In this document: positions 58,701-64,000 of the stretch, in pieces
How positions within the stretch are numbered: the stretch's first letter is position 1
How the letters are laid out: each line of letters starts with the position of its first letter
NCBI RefSeq assembly: GCF_039555335.1
Contig: NC_092631.1
Span: forward strand, 12,151,701-12,215,700
Length of the DNA stretch: 64,000 bases
Origin: Amphiura filiformis
Lineage: Eukaryota; Echinodermata; Ophiuroidea; Amphilepidida; Amphiuridae
Reading direction: 5' to 3'
Notes under the pieces: generated by a model
Told to the model about the DNA's origin: nothing
What the model saw: only the letters and a program-made list of their open reading frames with translations
Databases searched by the model: none
Position numbers and translations under genes: made by a program

Positions 58701-59659
58701 CCCCTAGATATTGATAAGCTCTAAATGATAGTGCAATGAGAGAAAACCTCCCCTAGATATTGATAAGCTCTAAATGATAGTGCAAAATGTTTACCATTTG
58801 CTTGCATATTTTTCAAGTTATCTTGTCACAAAAATTGTGCAATGTTGTCAAAAACAAACTGTCAAAATTATGCACAAAATGCACTTATATTTTAAAATGG
58901 TAATTTATTATTATTTATTTATTTTAATTTATATTTTCTGCAATTTTTTAAAGAATTCTTAATTCTAGCAAGTTACTGGGCATAGGGCTAAACTAGGTCA
59001 GTATGGTATTAGTAATGGTTTCAAGTCCATGTTCGATCCTAATTGATTGGATTAAATTTGTCTTTGCACTCGACAAGAATGATTAATTTTGTGAGATAAA
59101 ATAATTATGAATATATATGAAACACAGTGAAAGATAATTGGTGCAACAATATTGTTTCACTCTGTTACGGTAAAAAAATACAAACCCAAAGAATTTTACC
59201 AGGAGACCATGAAAGAAAACTTGTTGCTAAATGCATATATATCGGCTGCTTTTGTGGGGATTTTTGATATAAAATTGGATCGATTGAGCCCATATTTATT
59301 GGTCGAGCTATGAGTTTTAAAATATTGGACGAGACGTAGTCAAGTCCAATATTTTAAAACTCATAGCGAGACCAATAAACATCGGGCGTAAAGCATCCAA
59401 TTTTATCATTATCATTATTATGTGTTGGATCCAATATTATCACAACTTGGATCCATCAAAACATAATAATGTGGCAAAAGGGATGTAATTGTATGCAATG
59501 TGCATGTTTAGTAGACTAAACAGTGTGACCCAGCTTACTTGTGTCTTGATGTGCTGTTTGTTATTGCTAATGTGCATGTGAGTTGATATTTGTAATCTCT
59601 TTCAGCTGGTTACAACCTTGTGTTGAATGGTATTGCTGTGCCAAAGCATGTCTTACGTG
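39324..59659 (+). CDS. BPTF: BPTF/NURF301, N-terminal part (eight exons, continues past window)
   Basis: Known role: the largest NURF subunit, a nuclear scaffold that binds the ISWI ATPase and reads modified histones. Exons: 39324-40701, 43495-43702, 49891-50424, 51234-51419, 53128-53507, 54769-54993, 57446-57590, 59606-59659, all GT-AG, with phases consistent once three indels are allowed for. About 1,036 residues are present. Order: basic Arg/Gly/Ser start (AT-hook-like RGRGRPRGS), acidic stretch, DDT domain (~205-265), WHIM1-like segment, first PHD finger with its Cys/His pattern, WHIM2-like GYDRHGRKYY, a highly charged spacer (exon 3), then the conserved FRLGMEGNYKLY, HKFSLTQLSEFKWNG, WIKAVHMC and GDGWMWISKT blocks. 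The C-terminal PHD finger and bromodomain must lie to the right. Odd points: a +1 at ~40428, a +1 at 40444-40450 and a -1 at 43599-43601. Confidence 0.95.
40702..41379. other. BPTF intron 1, first part
   Basis: No feature recognised apart from AT-rich sequence; intron 1 continues with a Penelope fragment at 41380. Confidence 0.4.
41380..41432 (-). ncRNA. Hammerhead ribozyme motif of a Penelope-like element
   Basis: On the minus strand: core CTGATGAAG (41415-41423), stem II GTCC...GGAC (41412-41415 with 41397-41400), core GAAA (41393-41396), a minimal stem III, and stem I from AGTCATAC (41424-41431) against GTAGTGAG (41381-41388) with one bulge. Penelope-like elements are known to carry such motifs in their terminal repeats, and this one abuts the endonuclease frame, whose stop codon lies within the CTGATGA core. 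Confidence 0.7.
41420..41622 (-). pseudogene. Penelope-like element, C-terminal GIY-YIG endonuclease fragment
   Basis: Minus-strand frame EAMEIRRRGTNTLNREEGTY followed by LLSHVYDPLL matches the end of the GIY-YIG endonuclease domain of Penelope-like retroelements (E-A-I-E-I-R, L-N-R-D/E-x-G, L-x-H-x-Y/W-D). The N-terminal reverse transcriptase is absent: the element is truncated at ~41625, where another repeat starts. Confidence 0.75.
41626..41830 (+). repeat. Dispersed repeat of the GCCTCCACCGCG family
   Basis: Begins TTATGCCTCCACCGCGAGGC, then CGTCCGGATG...GACTTCAGATTTTCAGG and GGTCATGGTCAGAAACT. Matches 9060-9412 inverted. Abuts the Penelope fragment. Confidence 0.65.
41831..42544. other. 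BPTF intron 1, no feature recognised
   Basis: AT-rich; GCGCCCT phrases near 41990-42140. Nothing coding. Confidence 0.35.
42545..42865. mobile_element. MITE with CCGTATGAACCACCCGGGTA ends
   Basis: Left end GAACCACCCGGGTATAAGCCC and right end GGGCTTATACCGAGTGGTTC are inverted repeats of ~20 bp. Interior shares blocks with 4745-4850. Confidence 0.65.
42866..43494. other. BPTF intron 1, last part
   Basis: No element recognised. The phrase AATAATATTTATTTGAATTAC at ~42517 recurs at ~44013 in intron 2. Confidence 0.35.
43495..43702 (+). CDS. BPTF: BPTF exon 2 (one missing base)
   Basis: Reads ESDDNDVRYYSSRRQFEELL...HWERDLFRL, then needs one more base at the T-run 43599-43601 to continue LLESKTEILAHMDKTEELTN. 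The donor is GTAAGA. A one-base loss in a homopolymer is a common sequencing-consensus error. Confidence 0.85.
43703..44925. other. BPTF intron 2, first part
   Basis: No gene or delimited element recognised. Confidence 0.35.
44934..45639. mobile_element. 706-bp hAT-like element
   Basis: Ends TAGTGACGAACTGGATC and (complement) TAGTGATGAACCAATCC. CTTATAAA, 8 bp, flanks both sides (44926-44933 and 45640-45647). GGATCGG/CCGATC motifs repeat near both ends. 8-bp duplication and TAGTGATG ends fit hAT. No transposase: non-autonomous. Confidence 0.85.
45648..46100. other. BPTF intron 2, no feature recognised
   Basis: AT-rich, nothing supported. Confidence 0.35.
46250..47959 (+). pseudogene. GIY-YIG endonuclease of Penelope-like element, interrupted
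   Basis: First part (46250-46589) reads KKKKDRKETTG...NTNKCGVIYRISCPECENTYV with GETSRNLGTRFKEH: the C-x2-C and Y-V-G-E-T-x-R-x-L signature of the Penelope GIY-YIG domain. Second part (47736-47959) reads DHKHDISMDDVEVIGREDRF, then KIREAIEIKTLKPTLNRDAG. The 1,135-bp insert plus one 11-bp duplicate totals 1,146 bases, a multiple of three, so both parts share one frame. The reverse transcriptase half is missing. Confidence 0.8.
46590..47724. mobile_element. Foldback array of CGCTATCTCTAAGGTT units, 11-bp duplication
   Basis: First ~610 bases repeat GGTTCGCTATC(T/A)CTAA in one orientation; the last ~515 repeat the complement. CCGAACAGCTG flanks both sides (46579-46589 and 47725-47735). No protein. 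It is inserted in the Penelope endonuclease frame. Confidence 0.85.
47961..48010 (+). ncRNA. Degenerate hammerhead-like motif
   Basis: CTGAATGAAG (47968-47977), stem GACGC...GTGTC (47977-47993), then GCAAG where GAAA is expected. The same motif is inverted at ~46140-46190. Core deviates at two places, so catalysis is doubtful; position right after the endonuclease stop fits a Penelope terminal repeat. Confidence 0.4.
48274..49379. mobile_element. TTAA-flanked element, copy 3 (complete, 1,106 bp)
   Basis: TTAA on both sides (48270-48273 and 49380-49383). Ends CGCGGCTGTGTACT and AGAGTACACAGCCACC. Nearly identical to 29548-30652. In BPTF intron 2. Confidence 0.85.
49384..49890. other. BPTF intron 2, end
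   Basis: A small duplication of CTTGCTATTTTAGTATTAAA-type sequence at ~49720-49765. Otherwise nothing. Confidence 0.35.
49891..50424 (+). CDS. BPTF: BPTF exon 3: charged spacer
   Basis: 534 bases, open. A Lys/Glu helix (KEREEAEAEKRQKEEDEAKK) then Asp/Glu/Ser/Thr-rich low-complexity sequence, as in the matching part of other BPTFs. Acceptor TACAG, donor GTAATT. Confidence 0.9.
50425..51233. other. BPTF intron 3
   Basis: Contains the decayed dispersed repeat at ~50622-50725, also found at ~683-800. No gene. Confidence 0.45.
51234..51419 (+). CDS. BPTF: BPTF exon 4
   Basis: Contains MTRSRNPNYKPP (compare the T-R-x-R-N-P-D motif of orthologues) and DSVLVINAKGEIKRVE. Acceptor TTGCAG, donor GTAAGT. 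Confidence 0.9.
51420..52220. other. BPTF intron 4, first part
   Basis: No recognised feature. Short open frames here lack any family match. Confidence 0.35.
52225..52884. mobile_element. 660-bp palindromic MITE with TTAA duplication
   Basis: TTAA on both sides (52221-52224 and 52885-52888), ends GGG...CCC. Outer arms match in inverted order (AGAGCACATCAGACATATCG against the right arm; AATTGCATTCTGAATAC). The centre is a second hairpin, GAAGATATGGATTTTTTCCC against its complement (~52500-52600). Half of a relative lies in AIMP2 intron 1 (9826-9946). Confidence 0.8.
53128..53507 (+). CDS. BPTF: BPTF exon 5: conserved block
   Basis: Encodes DFRLGMEGNYKLYKNQYS, LGLNKPQHAELRDK, FKWNGTVYGNKILTISTLRL and WAVHRNNWIKAVHMCNKPH, closely matching vertebrate BPTF. 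Acceptor TACAG, donor GTAAGT. Confidence 0.95.
53508..54768. other. BPTF intron 5
   Basis: No element boundaries or gene recognised. Confidence 0.35.
54769..54993 (+). CDS. BPTF: BPTF exon 6
   Basis: EFALALSILECAIKPVIF...SETLGHTTLMRTTAMEREEK then a Lys-rich stretch and STWVKCSFPLKHS. In phase 0 at both ends. Confidence 0.95.
55073..55545. repeat. Direct duplicate blocks
   Basis: TGTATTGATATAGAA..GGCATGCA..CAGTT and TTGCGTGTTGC occur at 55073-55145 and again at 55472-55545. In BPTF intron 6. Confidence 0.6.
55421..55975. repeat. GTCTCGCCTG-type element, short copy
   Basis: Left end GTGTCGCCTGAATAATTCAG, right end AAAAGCAGGCGACACTTGTGG followed by TTTGAGAATCCCCTTGT. Same ends as 59838-62095. 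Interior has AAGGTCA phrases. Confidence 0.65.
55976..57445. other. BPTF intron 6, remainder
   Basis: Two overlapping open frames on opposite strands (56156-56542 minus, 56292-56579 plus) have no recognised motif. Otherwise AT-rich. Confidence 0.35.
57446..57590 (+). CDS. BPTF: BPTF exon 7
   Basis: IWKWKGEEYRITSGDGWMWI then SKTRRRRQLPAPSP and STKKAIEG. Matches the vertebrate VWKQKGEEYRVTGYGGWSWI block. Donor GTATGA. Confidence 0.95.
58687..58784. repeat. Tandem duplication, 2 x 49 bp
   Basis: ATGAGAGAAAACCTCCCCTA...GATAGTGCA occurs twice back to back, identical. Confidence 0.95.
59268..59411. repeat. Large palindrome
   Basis: Outer arms AAAATTGGAT / ATCCAATTTT, inner arms GAGTTTTAAAATATTGGAC / GTCCAATATTTTAAAACTC around GAGACGTAGTCAA. 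A MITE is likely, but no target duplication was found. Confidence 0.7.
59606..59659 (+). CDS. BPTF: BPTF exon 8 (last exon seen)
   Basis: 54 bases: GYNLVLNGIAVPKHVLR between TTTCAG and GTGAGC, phases 1 to 1, matching exon 7. No following exon was recognised by 64000; the AG at ~63704 is followed by stops in the required frame. Confidence 0.75.
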
Positions 59660-59837
59660 GTGAGCTCTCTCTTTCTCTCTCTTTCCTCTGTGTATTCTTT
59701 GTGTACTTGTAATTTATGCATTTATTTCTGTCTACCCTTGCAAACACATGGGTCTTGTAGGGCATACATTGGTGCCATTCTGTTGGCTTGTCAGCGTGGT
59801 GTCACTCACATTAGCTTGCTTTATCATATTGGCCATT

Positions 59838-62096
59838 TTTGTCTCGCCTGAATGTTCAGGGAGAGACTTAGTAATCACTATGGTGTGTGTGTGTGTGTGT
59901 GGGGGAAGTGCGTAAAAGCGTTCGGAAAAAGCTTGTGAACGCGTTATCTTGAGAACCGTAAGTGCTATGATGATGAAACTTTATAGGGGTAGCATGACCA
60001 GAGGGTGTCGACCTGATTAGATTTTGAGCGCAAAATATGGTAATTAAGTACCTAATTTGCATAATTTATGCGTAATAAGCAAAATACCTTGTGAACAGAT
60101 TATCTGGAGATCCGTATGGGGTACAGTGACATAACTTGGTGGGGAGTAGCGTGGCCAGATGTTCTCGACCTGATTAGATTTTCAGCGCAAAATATGCTAA
60201 TTAAGTACCTAATTTGCATAATTTATGCGTATTTGATGCGTATCAAGCAAAAAAAAACCTTGTGAACAGCTTATCTGGAGATCCGTATGGGGTACAGTGA
60301 CGTAACTTGGTGGGGAGTAGCAGGGCCAGATGTTCTCGACCTGATTAGATTTTCAGTGCAAAATATGCTAATTAAGTACCTAATTTGCATAATTTATGCG
60401 TATTTGATGCGTATCAAGCAAAAAACCCTTGTGAACAGCTTATCTGGAGATCCGTATGGGGTACAGTGACATAACTTGGTGAGGAGTAGCGGGGCCAGAG
60501 GTTCTCGACCTGATTAGATTTTGAGCGTAAAATATGGTAATTAAGTACCTAATTTGCATAATATATGCGTAATAAGCAAAATACCTTGTGAACAGATTAT
60601 CTGGAGATCCGTATGGGGTACAGTGACGTAACTTGGTGGGGAGTTGCGTGGCCAGAGGTACTCGACCTGATTAGATTTTCATGAGGTCAAAGGTCACATA
60701 CAAGGTCAAAGGTCAACTGAGGTCACCAAATCTTTTAATAATTAATTTTCAACTGTGCATCACATATCCCAATAACAGCTTGATCGGTCATGTAATTAAG
60801 GAAATATGACGACTTTAAGATAGTCGCTTTCTTTGTAAAGTATAGCAAAGTAGCACTTTCAATGAGTGATAACTCGTAAAGGAAGCATCTTTCTGTTTTG
60901 ATTTATTTGATGAAATAGTTCTTTGGTATTGCCAAATTTGATTTTTCAGCGCAACATACTTTTTCCAATTTCGTGAGGTCAAAGGTCACATACAAGGTCA
61001 AAGGTCAACTGAGGTCATCAAATCTTTTAACAATTAATTTTCAACTGTGCATCACATATCCCAATAACAGCTTGATCGGTCATGTAATTAAGGAAATATG
61101 ACGACTTTAAGATAGTCGCTTTCCATGTAAAGTATAGCAAAGTAGCACTTTCAATGAGTGATAACTCGTAAAGGAAGCATCTTTCTGTTTTGATTTATTA
61201 CTTTGATGAAATAGTTCTTTGATTTTGCCAAATTTTTGGAAGGTCATTACGGGGTCATCCGAGGTCACTCAGGGGTCATCTGAGGTCAAGTTATTAAAAA
61301 CTCGTATGGGCATGAAACTTGGTGGGTACAGTCATCATTTAAAGCCAAATTTTGGAAGGTCATTTTGGGGTCACCAGGGGTCATCTGAGGTCAAATTAGT
61401 AAAACTGTCGTATGGACATGAAACTTGGTGGGTACAGTCAACATTTAAAGCCAAATTTTTGGAAGGTCATTTTGGGGTCACCAGGGGTCATCTGAGGTCA
61501 AATTAGTAAAACTGTCGATGGACATGAAACTTGGTGGGTACAGTCAACATTTCAAGCCAAATTTTTGGAAGGTCATTTGGGGTCATCTGAGGTCAAATTA
61601 GTAAAAACTGTTGGATGGACATGGAACTTGGTGGGTACAGTCAACATTTAAAGCCAAATATTTGGAAGGTAATTTCGAGTCACCAGGGGTCATCTGAGGA
61701 CAAATTAGTAAAAACTCAGTATGGGCATGAAACTTGATGGGTACAGTCAACATTTAAAGCCAAATTTTTGGAAGGTCATTTCGAGAGGCCACCAGGGGTC
61801 ATCTGAGGTCAAATTAGTAAAACTGTCGTATGGGCATGAAACTTAGCACGAGGGGTACAGTCAACATTTAGAGCCAAAATTTTAGAAGGTCATTTCAGGC
61901 CACCAGGGTCATCTGAGGTCATATTAGTAAAAACTGTTGCATGGGCATGAAACTTGGTGGGTACAGTTACCATCGGCCAGATAATCGTGCCCAGCCGATA
62001 ACCGCCAAATTCATTTACCTCTCTACCAACAGTTATCGCAAAAGCAGGCGGTCACAAAAGCAGGCGAGACTCGTGGTTCGAGAACCGCCTTGTAGC
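59838..62096 (+). repeat. GTCTCGCCTG element with three internal tandem arrays
   Basis: Begins TTTTGTCTCGCCTGAATG and ends AAGCAGGCGAGACTCGTGG, then TTCGAGAACCGCCTTGT: the ends are inverted (GTCTCGCCTG / CAGGCGAGAC). Inside: ~157-171-bp units (CTTGTGAACAG...ATCTGGAGATCCGTATG) at 59929-60680; a 292-bp duplication starting at 60683 and 60975 (GAGGTCAAAGGTCACATAC); seven ~106-bp units (CATGAAACTTGGTGGGTACA) at 61311-61990. No protein. Confidence 0.75.
59882..59904. repeat. TG microsatellite
   Basis: About nine TG units. Confidence 0.9.
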
Positions 62097-64000
62097 TGTT
62101 CCATGTCACACCCTCTGAAATAAAGGGATGTTTACTATTGCACTCCATGTGGGAAATCACAAAACATGCCATAACATAAATGACACAATTCCAAATGTTT
62201 TAACAGGTTTTTTTATCAGGGGACTCCACTCCCTAAAGAATGCAAATTATTAGTTTCTATGCTGAGATAATTGACTGGAACTGAACCAGGCCCTGTACAA
62301 AACCAGTAGGGATTTTGAAACATGACATAGGTGTGTAATGAGTAAGTGTGATAGATGGAACAACCCTGACCAAGAGAATATTACATGTGTTTGCTTGTGA
62401 ACCTGAAAGATAGAATGTTCTTGAACAAGGCAAAATGTACAAATAACACTGAACATGTTTTTAACACCTATCTAGCTAACATAGTATGTGCATCTGTGTC
62501 AGTTTTGAAGTAGAAACATTTTTGTGCTTTTTTCAAAGAAACCAATGAAAGAAGAAATTTGGCTTTGGAATCAAATCAAATGAGAGATTTGATTTTACAT
62601 TTGGCAGAAATTTGCTTTTTGAATAAATTGCTAATAAATAATAAACCAAATTTTATAGCAAATACATGTATTCCAAATTTATTTTTTACAAGACTTTATC
62701 ATATGTGCCTCATGCTATTCTTCTACAAACTAGAGAGAGTTTTTAAGAACCAACATATGCACCATATTTTATTTACATGTACATGTTCCATAAATTAAAC
62801 TTGTAACAATTACTTAAAGCTTTAAATGAAATTTCAATACCAAACATAATTTAAAGTCAGAAATAAAATATCGTATATGCATAACCCATGTGCCAGAACA
62901 TCTTATGTGCATAATGCTCTTGCATTTACAAACTCTACTTCCAGTGTGATCAGTTTGAATCAGTTTACTTATTTACAAAATAATTAATCGGCTCCGATTT
63001 CAAATAAAGCTCGAAATGTGCACAATGATTAGCTTTGTAACTATCTGTAAAAGTTGTTTTTGGCAGAAATGTCACAGACTGATTTGCACTCACGCAATGA
63101 TATGATGTCCTTGCCCAATGTAAGTCTACATTGTATGTCAGCAGGGGTGGTACCCTAAACTTTGTGGCCACTATCCAGTCAGGAAGCCAACTCATAAAAG
63201 TTAACAGCACATGAGACATTTTACCTGCCAAGTATTTACCTACAGCCAGAGCCACACTCAATATTAAAGAATCACAATTTGCAAACAATCCTGTTGGGTT
63301 GTGTGTGCATGATTTATTGATGGACAAAGAAGATACTCTTTCACTTTCAACGTTTTGTTTTGAGCATTGTCCGGGTTGTAGAACCCCTCTAAACACTGCA
63401 ATATTTGTCTGTATTTTGTATTAAATATATCACTACGAAGATGGCTCTTTACCAGTGTAAATCCACGATACAATGTCACATGAACCTGTAATGTACTATT
63501 TAAGTACTACCCTCATTCCTTTCTGCATGATTTTGGGGTATGGTAATTGCTGGTCTATGACATCAATCTCATAGAGCGGTGTTGGTATTGCGTTTCTACC
63601 ACACACTCAGAGGCTTATTATGTTGCACATTTAAAGTATTAGGCTGATGTTATGGAACTTTGCATGTGGAAACTTGAGTCATTATATTGATTTCTGGATA
63701 TAGGAGGACACATTCTGAAGTTCCTCACCTGAGGGCTGCAAAACGAGTTTTTCAGTTTCATCCACTTTTTGAAAATTTACCTGCCCAACATCAAAGTTAC
63801 ATGCCACTGGCATTTGGGCGGGTGTTAAAGTAGATCCCTGAATGTCAAGTGATACAACAGTTCACTATCATGCATGTACAGAAGGTGTCTCACACACACA
63901 AGTTTGTTATATCTGCCTTATTTGTTTAAGAACACAAACAATTTCCTTCTTTACTCTAAACTAACATTTTGCAATGCTGTACATGCATCAATTTCAAAAT
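62097..64000. other. BPTF intron 8 (to window edge), no exon recognised
   Basis: A 143-residue minus-strand frame at 62965-63396 shows no family motif I know. No further BPTF exon found. Confidence 0.35.

Larger units (their letters stand above)
57591..59605. other. BPTF intron 7
   Basis: AT-rich with a tandem duplication (58687-58784) and a palindrome (59268-59411). No gene. Confidence 0.45.

Noticed and set aside
62965..63396. 143-residue minus-strand frame
   Set aside because: No known motif, AT-rich intron; length alone is not enough. A protein search would decide.
63704..63830. Possible BPTF exon 9 after an AG
   Set aside because: The frame required by exon 8 meets a stop within about five codons, and the peptide does not match BPTF.

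Overview
This window is animal nuclear DNA: spliced genes with GT-AG introns, AT-rich intergenic DNA and a very high load of DNA transposons, MITEs and retroelement fragments. Penelope-like elements with GIY-YIG endonuclease and hammerhead motifs, a tRNA-derived SINE with a V-domain-like body, hAT-like elements, CACTA-like elements and TTAA-flanked elements occur together. Two genes have clear animal orthologues. My guess is a marine deuterostome invertebrate, perhaps an echinoderm, but this rests on overall repeat flavour and is not proven.

Layout. Positions 1-7139 hold MITEs and unassigned DNA. Positions 7140-13227 (minus strand) hold a complete four-exon AIMP2 gene (aminoacyl-tRNA synthetase complex scaffold) with MITEs and a LINE fragment in its introns. 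Positions 13228-20433 hold repeat-rich intergenic DNA, including three elements with terminal CACTG/CACAG-like ends and dense arrays of short subterminal palindromes. A satellite of about 150 bp (19700-20435, resuming at 35157) is split by a 14,721-bp inverted-repeat element (20436-35156). That element has perfect terminal repeats, a TA target duplication, arms of about 4 kb and several later nested insertions. Positions 35500-39150 hold LINE and MITE debris. From about 39150 to the right edge lies the 5' part of BPTF/NURF301 (plus strand), the large subunit of the NURF chromatin remodeller. Eight coding exons (39324-59659) cover the basic N-terminus, DDT domain, first PHD finger and conserved linker; the C-terminal half lies beyond the window. 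Its introns hold two Penelope-like fragments, a hAT-like element, TTAA elements and a tandem-array-rich repeat.

The BPTF frame matches the orthologue throughout except for three single-base indels, two in exon 1 and one in exon 2. All splice phases agree once these are allowed for, so base-level assembly error or a very young lesion is likelier than an old pseudogene.

The most interesting signal is the palindrome TAGGCCTA, present at least 25 times. Comparing paralogous copies inside the window (satellite monomers, the two arms of the large inverted repeat, tandem duplications) shows it arises by insertion of GGCCTA at a TA dinucleotide, with 7-bp variants. That is what excision footprints of a TA-targeting transposon with GG...CC ends would look like, and the 14.7-kb element has exactly such ends. 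A second footprint-like hexamer (CTAGTA at TA) is seen twice in the satellite.
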